Below are positions 21,514 through 34,597 of a DNA stretch of 64,000 nt, piece by piece. Every line of letters starts with the position of its first letter. Positions within the stretch are counted from its first letter, which is position 1. The position numbers were made by a program, and so were the translations under genes. This DNA comes from Diatrype stigma. Lineage: Eukaryota; Ascomycota; Sordariomycetes; Xylariales; Diatrypaceae. Under the pieces are notes generated by a model. The model made no database searches. It was given only the letters and a program-made list of their open reading frames with translations, and was not told the origin of the DNA. Location: the NCBI GenBank assembly GCA_022225965.2, contig JAKJXP020000007.1, forward strand, positions 620,001 to 684,000. Reading direction: 5' to 3'.

Positions 21514-24476
21514 ATGTCGCCCGACTCGAGAAGTTACGAACGTTCGGCTTCAACGTCCACGACGCAGCACTACACTATGAAGACGCCGGTCACGAAACCT
21601 CCACTTACTTCGTCTCATTCCCACCATCACCCCCACCACCATAACCACCATCACCCCCGCCATTCCCAAATCAACTCACAAGCCTTCCGTGCAAATCGAG
21701 CCACTACAACACCCACAGCCTCGCCTCGCATGGCCCATTCAGTCGGCCAGGCCTATCCCCCGGCTGCTAAACTCTCACCCGCCATCATTGCTTCACACAG
21801 TCGGTCGCCGAGTCCGAATTATTTTGGTCTTAGCGTTGAGCGGTCTGTTGACTCGGGAGACACAAATGCACTCCCTAACGAGAACTGGAGTCCGCCTAGC
21901 TCATCTGTGAAATCATTTGCTGCTGCAATACCAGCCCAAGTTCCTCTCGATGCTAACCCCGAGTTTGAAGAGTTCAGGCGTCAGGCTGATGCCAATCGAA
22001 ACCAGGGATTCAATCTGAGTGGTACTCATTTCGTACCGGTACAGCCTCTGTCACCTGCTTTCATACGGCCCAAAGCACCGCGCCGGCCGACGGGAAATAG
22101 TGACAGTGCCTCGGAAATATCCATCACCAGAATCCCGACTGGCAAGTTGCGCGATGTGCACAGTCGGATGGATGTCGATGCGGATAGCTTACACGACTCC
22201 GCATACGTGTCGTCCGATTCTAAGAGAAACTCCGAGGCATCGCTCAACCCTCCAGCGTTTACTAACACGCCTCGTTTTGAGTCACCTGGCCAGTTTGAAT
22301 CTCCCTTCGAGACAACACGCCGGCCGACCTTGAGCAAAGTCGATGACAGGCATCCGCGCTTATCATTGCCGTTAGCTAAGCTGGAACAGTTTTCGGAGGC
22401 GACGAAACCTCGCGCTGAGACTCTTCCTACCACCTTGGAGGGCGGATCGGGATTGATGTTGCCAAGCCAACTCAAAGATATACTTGAGAACTCACCGACG
22501 AGTGAGTATCTGATTCTGGACGTACGGGTATCGACGCAATATGCACAGTCCAGGGTTCGCGATGCACTGAATTTATGTATCCCAACCACTCTATTGAAGC
22601 GCGCCACTTTCGACTTACAAAAGCTACTCAAAACCCTTCAAACGGAAGAGGACCAGGAGAAATTCGCTCAATGGCGAAAGGTCAAGTATCTTATAGTATA
22701 CGATGCTTCGTCTACCGAGAAGCGCGACGCCGTTTCCGCCATGAATATGCTCAAGAAATTCGCCAACGAGGGATTTTCCGCAAGCTCTTTCTTGCTCAAG
22801 GGAGGATTCCAGACCTTTGCGAGCTCATATCCCGCACTTGTTGACCGAAGGTCGGCGTCTGAACGGGCCGGTACATCAGTAAATTCGTCTGGAGATGGCC
22901 GGCCCCTTTTCGCTCCCGTGATAGGTGGTGTGGCTCTTCCTCAAGCCGCTAACAATCCTAACCCCTTCTTCAACAATATACGGCAGAATATGGACCTCGC
23001 GGACGGCGTTGGACAGATGGATATCAATGTTCCTTCGAATGTGGATTTTGACGCCCTACCAACTTGGCTGCGCGAGACGACCAGGGCATCAGACCACGGC
23101 AAGATCGTTTCAGACAGCTTCTTGCAGATTGAGCGGAATGAACAATCCCGTATGAAGGATGCGTATGCTGCCTTCACTCCAGGCGGGGCAGCAGACAAGA
23201 ATCGATGTGGTGTCCGCCTCTCCGGTGTAGAGAAAGGTGTGAAAAATCGATACAAAGATATTCTTCCTTTCGAACATGCTCGGGTGCGACTAGCCGACCG
23301 TAGCGAGGGCTCATGCGATTATATCAATGCCAGCCACGTCCAAGCGTCGAGGAGCAATAAACGGTATATCGCCTCCCAGGGTCCTCTTCCGGCCACCTTC
23401 GAGGTATGTGATACGACCCAATGTCCAAGTTGTTCGATTGTCGGAACTAATCAATTGTATAGGATTTCTGGTCGGTCATCTGGGACCAAGACGTACGTGT
23501 CATTGTTATGTTGACAGCAGAATCTGAAGGGGGGCAACTCAAATGTCACCCGTATTGGCAAAGCAAGGAGTTTGGACCAATTCGACTCAAGCCCCTATCT
23601 GAGAAGAAAGTGTCTTTAGATATCGACAAACCTCGCAAGAATTCTGCATCCGGTAGCAATGCAGCAGAAGCCGGCAGGAGGCGCGCGATGACAACTAATG
23701 TCATCGACTCGTCGAATCCGAACCTTCCGCCTGCACCTTCGCAGCCTGCGGAAACTCCACATGTCGTCATCCGCAAGTTTGCGTTATCCCATGCCGCCCA
23801 CCCATTTGCCCCAATGCGTGAAATCACTCACCTACACTATCCGTCATGGCCAGATTTTGGCACACCTGCTCAGCCTTCACATCTCCTGGCGCTTGTAGAG
23901 CTGGCCAATGTCATGCAGCGGTCAGCTCTTCCCGTGGATGCCAACATGATCGCAGCATCGGCTATTTCTGAGCGCCCTGCCGCGTCTAATTGGTATGACG
24001 AACCCGAGTCCAATTCGGAAGCGAGACCTATGCTGGTGCATTGTTCCGCTGGATGTGGTCGGACCGGCACATTCTGCACCGTCGACAGTGTAATCGATAT
24101 GCTCAAACGACAGCGCCAGGCCCTAGCTACAGCAGACAGGCAACATGATACCGAAGGCGATGTACAGATGGAAGACGCACACTCTCAAGGGAATAACAGG
24201 TCTCAGGGAGCACACGACCAGAAGACATCAGGAAACGTAAGCGGTTGTAAACACGAGATCGACGAGAGCTTCGTTCGTGATACTAGTGCCGACTTGATCG
24301 CAGCCACGGTCGAGGACTTCCGGAAGCAGCGTTTGAGCATGGTGCAGAGCCTACGGCAGTTTGTGCTCTGCTATGAGACGGTTCTAGAGTGGATTTGGAG
24401 AAGCATGGATAAGAGCAACGGCCTGAGTACTGCCAGAAGCAGGGCTAGGAGTGGTAGTTTAGAGAGTCGGAGGTGA
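21514..24476 (+). CDS. Rhodanese-domain protein tyrosine phosphatase (Pyp1/Pyp2-like)
   Basis: Two exons, 21514-23403 and 23463-24476 (phase 0, GTATGT donor, intron 59 nt), 967 residues. The first 300 residues are disordered, with a His/Pro-rich patch near 35-50. Residues about 305-455 form a rhodanese-like fold ([17 protein letters not shown]), and a classical tyrosine-phosphatase domain fills the C-terminal half. The P-loop [10 protein letters not shown] has nucleophile Cys824 and Arg830; the WPD loop is YPSWPDFG with general acid Asp761. The intron falls in the conserved FE/DFW motif. Fission yeast Pyp1 and Pyp2 share this rhodanese plus PTP layout and dephosphorylate the stress MAP kinase Sty1; the non-catalytic rhodanese domain helps bind the kinase. 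A MAPK phosphatase role is therefore inferred. Two low-complexity inserts (around residues 680-720 and 860-890) lengthen the catalytic domain. Confidence 0.92.
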
Positions 24477-26336
24477 ACTCACCATTATTCACAACAACTA
24501 AACCGGAATGGCGTGCCATCATCTACTTCTGGTTCTTGAAGGGCTCTAACAAGCTCTAAGAGGATATAGGATGCGTATCGCATCAACAGGCCCCTGACAT
24601 GGGGAAGAAAAGGACGAATCGAGGTGATTACGGGCTTGCTAGCTTGCTGGAAGGGTTCGGTTACGTAGGGTACCACTACTGGAGGCGTTTTCTGGGTCGG
24701 TTTATTATTACACGGAGCATATTTTGACTCATGACCATTCATCGTTCAACATCCATCACTGGCATTATTCACATCTTCCTGATAGCACGGATGCGCACCG
24801 CGCGTTTTACCATTCGCGGAACAGGACGGGGTTTTCACGGCCGTATTACAGGCAGAAGAAGCATACAGCAGGAACGGAACGGGAGGTTGTCTTCTTCGGT
24901 TTAGAGGTGGTAGAGAAGAGGGCAGTGAAGGCAGACAGGTAGGCTGATTGGCATCGCATGGCAGGGTATGGCAAATCGGTTAGTAGCTCAGGCACTCAGC
25001 CAGACCAAACTGGACTGAACTAGACTGGACCGAGCTGGACACCCTCCCCCAAAATAGCAAAGTAGTGTACATTAGAGGTGGGATGGCAGTTCCCGAGATA
25101 TACACATACACGGAGGTTCCTACCTGTTGCATTGCAAAGTGTGGCGCCCCGAACAGCTTCACGGCGCCGCGCCGTATCGGGTCGCCTAAGTACCTACCTA
25201 CCGCGAAAGGAGAGGAGAGGAGCAACTTGCAGCTTTTATAATAAGTATTGGATGTCATGTGGGGGCGATTGATGCAGGCTGCTTTCCTTCTTCCTGAGTC
25301 CTTACGTTGGTTGCTCTCTCGGAGGATTCGCTCGCTCGCCCGCCTATTCGCTGCTCTTGTTTGCATGTTTTACTCCAATCACTTACTCACTTGCCCACAC
25401 GTGCTGTGCTGTGCTATGCTGCTGACTGCTATTGCTACTGCCGCTACCACAGCCGTGACCGCAGGTGGCCATGGCTTATACCTACCTATGTATCTACCTA
25501 CTTGCCTACCTACGTGAGGTATATAGTATATACCTAGCGGAGATGCCAGAGATCCTTCGAGGGTCGAGGGTCGAGTTCATAAGGTACTTTGGACGCTGAC
25601 TACCTAACTACCTGCCTGAGCTAAGATGTGTACGAGTTTGCGGATAGACCATCATTATCTGAGTTGTGTTTGTCGATCAGGGGGGTGAGCGGAAGGGTGT
25701 TTGATGGTGGCGCCGGCTATATAGTTACTTACCTACTTAGTCGGACACTTGAAGCAAGGGGGTATGAAATTGTCGGGTTTGGTTCCTATAGAGCTATAGG
25801 TAAGTAGGTATGATGTGGATACATGTCTGGTGATACATGAAGCCAGTTACGTATAGGTGTGTATTTACAGAGCATGGCATGGCATTGGACACATTAGCTG
25901 GGTGGGCTTGTAGCTAGGAGGCAGTGTTTCTTTTAGTCATAGATATTGGGTTTGCTGTTGATGGGAGTTTGGTCGCCGTATGATATTGTCATGCATAGCT
26001 GTGCGAGCGTATAGTTAATGGTGCAGTCAAAATCGAAGTATCAGTGGAAGACGAATAGTTTGATGATGAAGTGCCACCGGGAAAGGGGTAGAAGACGCCA
26101 ATGGCTCTCTGGTGTTGTCTTCTCAGGTCTAGCTCGTTATTATACAGATTACATACGAGTACTGCCTCAACCTCTCTTTGGATCGATCGACTCCCACACA
26201 TAATCGGGGCAAGGCTTGTTGATTCGATTCGATGCTTTGCCTCGACCCCATAGCGTATGCATTGGTTCCATCCCGCTCCCCCCATTCCTGCATCTTTTTT
26301 TGTGTGCACTGCGGAAACCACCAATAGCGTTGCTTT
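24477..26336. other. Convergent intergenic region, phosphatase gene and rpt6
   Basis: 1.9 kb holding the 3' ends of two converging genes. Several TACCTA/TAGGTA runs (25190-25205, 25480-25520, 25800-25812) and short frames without motifs. I see no further gene. Confidence 0.45.
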
Positions 26337-27595
26337 TTACTTCCAGAATTTCTGCAGGGAAACCTCCTTGTCGTCGTGCTTGTTGAGGATCTTGGCCGTG
26401 GCCAGCTCGAAGTCCTCCTGCGTGACGTGGACCCTCCTCTCGCGCAGGGCGTACATGCCGGCCTCGGTGCAGACGCCCTTGAGCTCGGCGCCGGAGCAGC
26501 CGTTCATCTTCTCGGCGATCTTGGTCAGGTTGATGCCGCGCGTCAGGTTCATCTTGCGGCTGTGGATGCGGAGGATGTCGGCGCGGGCCTCGACCGAGGG
26601 CGGCGGGAACTCGATCTTGCGGTCGATGCGGCCGGGCCGCAGCAGCGCCGGGTCGAGGATGTCCAGCCGGTTCGTCGCCATGATGACCTTGATGTTCTTG
26701 GTGGGCTCGAAGCCGTCGAGCTGGTTGAGCAGCTCCAGCATCGTGCGCTGCACCTCGGAATCGCCCCCGGACGAGCCCTCCACGCGCGACGAGCCGATGG
26801 AGTCGATCTCGTCCATGAATATGATCGACGGTGCGTGTTCGCGGGCCATGACGAAGAGCTCTCGCACCATGCGCGAACCCTCGCCGATGTACTTCTGCAC
26901 CAGCTCGGAACCGGACACTCGGATGAACTTGCAGTCTGTGTGGTGGGCAACGGCTCGGGCCAGCAGCGTCTTGCCCGTACCGGGGGGGCCGTACAGCAGC
27001 ACGCCCTTCGGCTGTGCGATGCCGAGGGATTCGAAGAGTTCGGGGTGCTTCAGCCCAAGCTCGATAACCTCTTTGATCTCCTTGATCTGTTGATCCAACC
27101 CACCAATCATGTCGTACGTACTATCGGGGACCTTCTCGACCATCATGAGCGACACGAGGGGATCGACGGACGACGGAAGTATCTTTTCGAGCTTGTAGGA
27201 ATCCGATAACAGGGTCACTCTCTTGCCCACCGTGAGCTTTGCCACGTCGACCGAGTCGGCGACATCCACGACTAATCCCAGCCAAGCCAAGTCAGCGTTG
27301 GAAGCCCCTCTCTATATACCAGGGGCGCCGCGCAGCGGATATGACGTGTAGTGTTCTTACCGTATTTGCCTTCCGGGTGTACCTTGACCAGGACTTTCTT
27401 GGTGCCCATGACCTTGACCACCTCGCCGACGTAGGATCCGGGTTGTTGCAGCAGGCCGAGCTCTTCCCGTAATAACCGCACCCTGGAGTTATAATCGTTC
27501 CGCTGGGCCTCCAGACGACGGAGCACGGCTTGGCCCTTGAGGATCTCGAGCTTCATAGCCTCGATTTTGTTGTGGTAGTAGTTGTCGAGCGCCAT
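26337..27595 (-). CDS. rpt6: 26S proteasome regulatory ATPase Rpt6
   Basis: Two exons, 27361-27595 and 26337-27271 (intron 89 nt, phase 1), 389 residues. This is one of the six AAA ATPases at the base of the 19S regulator that unfold ubiquitinated substrates and open the 20S gate, in nucleus and cytoplasm. An N-terminal coiled coil (to about residue 50) leads to the OB domain ([11 protein letters not shown]). Walker A GPPGTGKT lies at 173-180 and Walker B IIFMDEID at 228-235, followed by the SRH region ([19 protein letters not shown]) and the small AAA lid. The C-terminus SLQKFWK resembles other Rpt6 tails. Rpt6 rather than another Rpt is chosen from [19 protein letters not shown] and [20 protein letters not shown]. 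The intron falls at GKY/VVDV, where the frame is restored exactly. Nothing is missing. Confidence 0.98.
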
Positions 27596-28156
27596 GGTTG
27601 CTGGCTGGGTGCTCCTCTGAGCGGGTTGGGGACGGTGCGATGCGTTGCTGTAAAGATGTGGCGGCGGGGTCTGATGAAATCTGTATCGGGCCGCTTGCTA
27701 AGTTTGATTCTGCGTTAGAGTTAATTCAGCGGCAGGAATCGCGAGTTGGAGAGGCAGTGAATACCTATGGTTGTGGTTATGGTGAAAAAGAAGTGGTGAT
27801 GACGATGCTGGTGACGGTAGTTGGTTGCGGCTAAGGGACGATAGCGAGGCTACCAAACGCTGACACGCTGACGATAGGAATCGGGATAAGGTCCAGGCAG
27901 TTCCAGGTAGGTAGCTAGCAGGCTGGCAGGTACTACATACATACATACGTACATCCATACAACGTGGTCCTAGCACCTGCAGGTTAGGCAGTCAAAAGAA
28001 CGCGACGGTCTAGCCTCAGCTATGGGGTGATTAGGTAAGTAACCAATATAAAAGTGGATACCTATCTAACTGAAGTACCTAAGTACTGCGGGCATCGGGT
28101 CTTGGACTCTTCCAAAGTTGCGTCTTCATGATTCACCCGTTCTTAAGGATTATCTA

Positions 28157-28706
28157 CTTATCAGGGCTCCAAACGCCTTCTGACCCACATTTTGCCCGCT
28201 TCGCGGATGTGGTTAGGTATTTTCATTTTGTTACGAACCTTTATTTTATAAAGTTATTTACATAATTCCCTATATAAATTAGGTACAACCTTATGTATTT
28301 CATTATTTGCCAATATAGTCGCATATATTAATATAAGGCACTTGCATATAAGCTTTTTATAACAAATTATCGAATAAAACAATACGGCTTTAATACGTAT
28401 AATCCTTATAATTAACATTTTCGAACCTTATAATTATTATATATCGCAGGTTATTTCGGAAAGCAATAATTGCTTATTTTATAAGCATTATTAAAATTTT
28501 CGTCGGAGCCGATTCGGCTTTATTTTGATGCATTTATGCGGAATATTGCAATACGGTATGTTACATACTTTTTAAATAAGAACGTATATAAATTATATAT
28601 ATTAATTAATATAACAAAATAAAGGTTCGTAACAAAATAAAAGTTCCTAATTATATCCGCGAAGCGGGTAAAATGTAAGTCAAAAGGCGTTTAAAGCCTT
28701 AACGAA
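28157..28706. mobile_element. 550-bp miniature inverted-repeat element, copy 1 (TA target site)
   Basis: The ends are inverted repeats: GGGCTCCAAACGCCTTCTGA near the left and a matching but mutated complement near the right. The similarity continues inward about 100 bp through CCCGCTTCGCGGAT and TTTTGTTACGAACC. A TA dinucleotide flanks each end (28155-28156 and 28707-28708), as in Tc1/mariner-type insertions. The interior is AT-rich with no reading frame. C/T and G/A differences from copy 2, concentrated in this copy's right end, suggest RIP. Confidence 0.85.
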
Positions 28707-29891
28707 TAATACTAATAAAGTTTTCCGGTTCTTATGTATTCCTATTATGCCTATTCTACGTACATATTATGGTACATAAAATATAATTGTACTTATATAA
28801 TAACTTAAACTTATGAGTAACATAATTAACCGCATGTGATTCTTATCATTGGGCACGTTGGGTTCGCGAAGCTCTAATGAAGAAGCTACTCCAGGGCTGT
28901 CTCCAGGGCTGTATTGCACATACATGTATGTATTTCTTTTTCGTGAGTTAGCTATCTGCATACATATATGTCGTATTCTACACAGGCTTTGTACAGACGA
29001 CTAACATACACTTTCATGATGTTCCCACGCCGTTTTCTTCATCCTATGCAAATCTGCTGTATCTGCTGTAGACTCGAAAGATTCGAAAGAGGGGTATCAC
29101 CATAAGCCGGAACTGGACTACCTACCTACCTAGTCTATTTTGCCATAAGCCCGTCTACGGTGTTCATCCACTTGGACATTTTCTGCAGTTATCGTCAGCG
29201 GGGGATGGGATTCTGCCGAACATCCATCCAGATGTACTCAGCTACAGCTGGGGGTGGTCGAGCTAGGCCGGTTCGAGGAAGAGAACAACCTTGCACAGCA
29301 CCATCAGCATGCACCAATACGCCATAGTGCAGCTCCGCTAGCTGTGTCGGCTTAGTTATCTCCTCTCCGTGCTTGGCCCAGTGGCATCTGAAGACTAAAA
29401 TGCTAAAATAGGCGCCCAAACGCACCTAAACAGCGAGCTACAGGCGTTGGAAGCCAATCCACGGGAGCCTACGGGAGCCCACGGGAGCTTCCTGGTGGGG
29501 TTCTTATGCTACAATTCATGCGCGATGACCTTCGGACATTTGGGGTACTTGGGGCACTCGGGGCACTTGGGGGGGAAGGCCATCACGAGGATCACGGGGA
29601 TACATCACGGCTGCAAACCTCAGGAAGTTCCTACCCACTGCTACTGCCTGCTGCATCCTGTAACCAAGATTCTGTCGCCGTGCTGCCTACAGCGTGCGTA
29701 TGTAAGAAATTGTGCAGTCGGGTGCTTCCGTGGGATACAATTCGTGCTGCTGGTTAGAGACATACAGATATGAGATACCTTATCCGTACTTTACCTAGTC
29801 CTAGTTAAAGAATAAATATCATGGATATGGATATTTATTCCATACCCTTTCACATTAACATACTGCACATCCATAGTAAATGGCGCAATTA

Positions 29892-30451
29892 CTCGTTAGG
29901 GCTCCAAACGCCTTCTGACCCACATTTTGCCCGCTTCGCGGATATAATCAGGTATTTTCATTTTGTTACGAACCTTTATTTTGTAAAGTTATTTACATAA
30001 TTCCCTATACAAATTAAGTATAACCTTATGTATTTCATTATTTGCCAATATAGCCGCATACATTAATATAAGGCACTTGTATATAAGCCTTTTATAATAA
30101 AACAATACGGCTTTAATACGTATAATCCCTATAATTAATACCCATAATCGTTATAATTAGTATTTCCGAGCCTTATAATTATTGTATATCGTAAGTTATT
30201 CCGAAAGGCAATAATTGCTTATTTTATAAGCATTATTAAAATTTTCGTCGGAACCGGTCCGGCTTTATTTTGATGCATTTATGCGGAACATTGTAATACG
30301 GTACGTTATATACTTTTTAAATGGAAACGCATATAAATTGTATGTATTAATTAATATAACAAAATGAAGATTCGTAACAAAATAAAAGTCCCTAATTACA
30401 TCCGCGAAACGGGCAAAATGTGGGTCAGAAGGCGTTTGGAGCCCTAACGAA
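29892..30451. mobile_element. 560-bp miniature inverted-repeat element, copy 2 (TA target site)
   Basis: Closely related to copy 1 along its whole length. Its terminal repeats are better preserved: CTCGTTAGGGCTCC at the left and GGAGCCCTAACGAA at the right, differing by one transition. It is flanked by TA (29890-29891 and 30452-30453). It contains a short internal duplication (AATTAATACCCATAATCG region) absent from copy 1. Non-autonomous. Confidence 0.87.
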
Positions 30452-30545
30452 TATACCTTCCAAGGTTATTACTTAATCGTATACCTACTTCGTACCAATG
30501 CATATATTCCTACCACAATAACCTCTGAACAAACCAACCGCCCAC

Positions 30546-30712
30546 CTCTAACTTTTGACCTCTGACCTCTGACCTCTCATCTCTCACCTCTCATCTCCCA
30601 TCCCATCCCATCCCCTCCTCTTCCCTCCTTCCTCCTTCCTCCTTCCCTCTCTACCTAGAGGCTACATCCGGCCCTCTTGACGCGTTGACTTTCTTTCTTT
30701 CTTTCTTTCTTG
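30546..30712. repeat. Pyrimidine-rich repeats in the exchanger promoter
   Basis: ACCTCTG, CATCC and CTTCCTC repeats (30546-30655) are followed by (TTTC)n at about 30689-30711. Long CT tracts are common just upstream of transcription starts in filamentous fungi. This one ends about 180 bp before the start codon. Confidence 0.75.
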
Positions 30713-30892
30713 TCTTCCCTCCAAGTTTACACCAATATAATAATGTTTTATATCAAACGCTTGTCAGGGGTTCCCGAGTTCACCTACTAGTTCATTGACT
30801 TGCGTTCTGTTGTTGTCGCCTCTTGTGTCCCGGAGTTCCCAGATAAGACATCGATAGGTATCGCGAGTTGTTCGCTCGCTCGCTCGCCCACC

Positions 30893-33800
30893 ATGGACCC
30901 GCCCTCACAGGATTCCGGCGGAGCGGAGTCCCACACGCCATCTCCCACCGATACGCGACGGCCGCGGCCTCGTCCCCGGCCATATGAGCCATCGTCGCGA
31001 GACACTAGAAACGATGCCTTTTCAGAGGGGCATCAGTCATCCGCCGACACAGTGCGGCGAAGACCCGAGCCTCCGACATCCTCTTATGGTGCGCGCCACC
31101 CCTTCATTTTATTCTACTGTCTAGAGATGTATTGATCTGAAAACTCGAGATCATCTCATGCTATGGTTTCCAAGCTAGACTCGGATGTCATGACCATCTT
31201 GTTCGGCAGTTCCCGTTGACACTGACCGCGAGCTGACTGTTGTGTTACTTTCGTAGGCACCTTATATACTCCTACACCTGCCGGTAGCAGTAGCCTGCTT
31301 GGGGAGCCATCTGCCCATGAACGATCCCAGTCAAGAGCAGGCTCCCAGTCTGTCCACTCGCCCTTGGCAGGTCCCGAACGAGGCAGACAGCGTCCTAAAA
31401 AGCCCGCCATGCCACGCCGCGCCTCTTCCAATACACAAGCTCCCTACCGCGGCGAGGTCTTCTCTGTAGACGACGACATCCAAGAAGTCGAAAGCGAGGT
31501 AACCGGAAAAAGGCCGAGCTTATCGACGATCCCCAGCTATAGCTCTAGCCGACAGCCATCGACCGTGCGGCGGCGAACTATGGCGCCCACCTTGTCGAGA
31601 GTACATTCGAGTCGCAGTGAAGCCCCCAACGAACGAGACGAGCAAGAGGATTACGAAGAAGGCGCTGACGTCGAAGAAAGATATTCCTCGCAGGCCCACG
31701 AAGAGGATAACGCGGAGGATGACAGTCCCGAGGGTGGCGATGATCACGTTAACGACGATGACGATGACGATCTGAGCGATGCCGAGAGTTTTACTTTGAA
31801 AGATCGTCAACAGGCCATCAATGAAACACATCCGTTCGGTATCAGGATTTGGAAACCTGCCCTATACAAGAAAAACCGTTCGGTCCAGCAGAACGCTGAG
31901 GGAGATATCCACTCGTCTCCGGGTGGTAGAGTTAGTAGCTGGCTGCTCTTTTTCAACCTCATGTGGACCTTCGCCTTTGGCTGGTGGATGGCCTTGTTCG
32001 CCGCTCTCGGCGCTCTCGCCTGCTTCGTAGCAGGGGCCGCTCCCAGTGGCAGAGCTTATGGTCGTGTGCTGTGGGGTTTGTCTTGGTACCTACTCTACCC
32101 CTTTGGCAAATTTGTTCGGTTACAGCAGGACGGCGCATATCTCGACGAGGATGAGGGCGAAGGGCGAAGCATTAGCGAATATGAGCAGTGGCAGAGCGGT
32201 GACCTGGAATATGGCCGCCTCTTCTTCGGACCTGAATCGGCGCACCGCTCCATCGTCGGGCGATCGAGACGCAGCTTCGATTCGGAACCTAGCGAAACCG
32301 ACAGCCTCCTGGGACGCTCTCATCATCACGAACCTTCGGACGATACGAATAGGCACTTGAAGACGCGGTTGTTTGGCCGGGGGCAATGGACTATCGGACG
32401 TGTCATCTACTTCTTCGTCTTCTATGGACTCCTTACGCCGTCCCTCATCATTGTCTCCGCCATATGTTGGTTCCTGGTCTTCTGGATACCCATGGGCAAG
32501 GTTTCGATGCTGCTCTTCAACCATCTCAGGAGGCATCCACTGGCATTGTCCTTCGAGTCCGACATTAGCTTGGCCAGGAGTGCGGACGGATCCCATTCCT
32601 CCATTTTACTCTGCACGTACCGAGCGGTAGGCGCCAAGTACTGGAAGTACACCATCGACGGCACCAACATCTTCCTCATCAACCTGATGGCTGTGGTGAT
32701 ATTCGTCATATTTGACTGGCTCGTTATAGAAGGGGTCCTGCACGTGGACAGCTTCATAACATCGCCGGGCTTTCTATTCGTTGCGGGGCTTTTCTCTATC
32801 ATTCCTCTCGCGTACTTCATCGGCCAGGCAGTGGCGTCCATCTCTGCCCAGTCTTCCATGGGTCTGGGTGCAGCGATCAATGCTTTCTTCTCGACTGTTG
32901 TTGAGGTCTTCCTCTACTGCGTCGCGCTGAGACAAGGCAAGGGCCAGCTGGTCGAAGGTAGCATTATTGGGAGTATATTCGCCGGTATCCTGTTCTTGCC
33001 CGGGATTTCCATGTGCTTTGGCGCCATTAAACGTAAAACACAGCGCTTCAATTCGAAATCTGCTAGCGTCACTTCGACAATGCTTTTATTTGCCGTTGTT
33101 GCTGCGTTTGGGCCGACACTGTTCTACCAGATTTACGGCACGCATGAGCTCAGGTGCCAGAGCTGTATTGATAGCCCGAGTCTAACACGCGGTGATACCG
33201 AACGTGATTGCCAACGTTGCTACTATTCTCAAGTGCCGGCCCTCAATGACCGGTTCTACGTTGAGGCTGTCCGCCCCTATTGCTACATGGCGGCTACTAT
33301 GCTCTTCCTCGCCTACGTTGTCGGCTTGTGGTTTACTTTGCGAACCCACGCGGCCGTCATATGGAACACTGAAGTCGATGAGAAGAAACACGAGGAGGCG
33401 CAACAACATGTCATAGGTCGACCGTCGGATGCTCGAACTTTTGTCGATGCAAGCGGGGTCGACATCCGCGATAGCAACCTATATAAACGAATACTGGGCC
33501 AATCCTTGAAACAAGTTGGACTTCACGGAGAAGAGGGGCACGCACACCACTCCCGGCAGCCGTCGGGCGTTCTACCGAACGGTGCGCCGACGCCCCACCT
33601 GGTTCCTCCGAGGAGTAGTGGAAGCAATGAGGATAGCATTCGCTCCAACGTTCATATCCCTGGCTTCTCTGAATCGGAGAACGACAACCTCGTGCGTGGT
33701 GTCACAGAATTGGCCGCAACCGCTGCTGCCTTTGCTGCTCGAGATGCCCGAAACTCACGCCGCAACCCAGCGCAAGGGGGCCCGAACGCAGGCAGTACTT

Positions 33801-34597
33801 CTGCTGCAGCACAGCGCCCTTCCCTGACCCGTGCTGCCACTTTTACTGGAATGGAAGAAGCAGCAGAGCATGGGGCGGTGCCAGTGCATGGTGGCCATGA
33901 TGCACCGAATTGGAGTCGGCTAAAGAGTTCGGTCATCTTGCTCGGCGCCACTATTCTTTATGCCATTGTTGCCGAGATCCTCGTTGACACGGTCGATGTG
34001 GTCCTAGACAACTATGCTATTGATCCGAAGTTTCTTGGAATCACATTGTTTGCTCTGGTCCCAAACACAACTGAATTTCTGGTCAGTCTTCCCCCTTTAC
34101 CCTTCCCCTTGCCATGTATCCTCGGAATGAAAGAAGGCTAACCACGATACTTGCAGAACGCCATCTCATTCGCTATGAACGGTAACATTGCACTGTCCAT
34201 GGAAATTGGCTCGGCATACGCGCTGCAGGTTTGCCTGCTACAAATCCCTGCGCTAGTTTTATTTTCGGCTCTGTATCCCGTAAGCCCGCTCGGGCCTGAC
34301 GCGGACCCGGCGCACTGGACGTTCAGCCTCCTCTTCCCGCAATGGGACATGGTCACCGTCATCCTCTGCGTCTTCTTGCTGAGCTACATGTACGGTGAAG
34401 GGAAGAGCAACTACTTCAAAGGAAGTATCTTGCTTCTGACGTACTTGGTCGTCATCATGGGCTTCTACCTTTCGGGGTACACGGACGTCCACATGGGCCT
34501 CAAGCGCTTCGACACGCTTGGCCAGGACGGGGTGTGGCAGAGCTACAAGACGATAGGACGAGGAACGAGCGGGAGGGCGTACGAGGTGGGCCTTTAG
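30893..34597 (+). CDS. vnx1: Vnx1-type vacuolar cation/H+ exchanger (CaCA family)
   Basis: Three exons, 30893-31088, 31257-34081 and 34157-34597 (phases 1 and 0), 1153 residues. The N-terminal 285 residues are disordered and acidic (Asp/Glu runs around 200-235), ending in the conserved HPFGIRIWKPALYKK. Membrane segments start at about residue 292. The two exchanger repeats are visible: alpha-1 near 600-620 (GLGAAINAFFSTVVEVFLY) and alpha-2 near 1000-1035 (PNTTEFLNAISFAMNGNIA), each with a conserved membrane Glu. Exon 2/3 joins within alpha-2. The C-terminus (YGEGKSNYFKGSILLLTY) fits yeast Vnx1, a vacuolar monovalent cation (Na+, K+)/H+ antiporter related to Ca2+/H+ exchangers. A long loop with a Cys-rich patch (LRCQSCIDSP...CQRCYY) separates the halves. 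Family is secure; ion choice is inferred. Confidence 0.88.

Larger units (their letters stand above)
27596..30892. other. Divergent intergenic region with two inverted-repeat elements
   Basis: 3.3 kb between rpt6 and the exchanger gene. It contains two related TA-flanked elements (28157-28706 and 29892-30451), a GC-normal spacer of about 1.2 kb without a recognisable gene, and pyrimidine-rich repeats just upstream of the exchanger. Confidence 0.6.

Noticed and set aside
26376..27209. 277-residue frames antisense to rpt6
   Set aside because: Shadow frames of a highly conserved GC-rich AAA ATPase; no independent motif.
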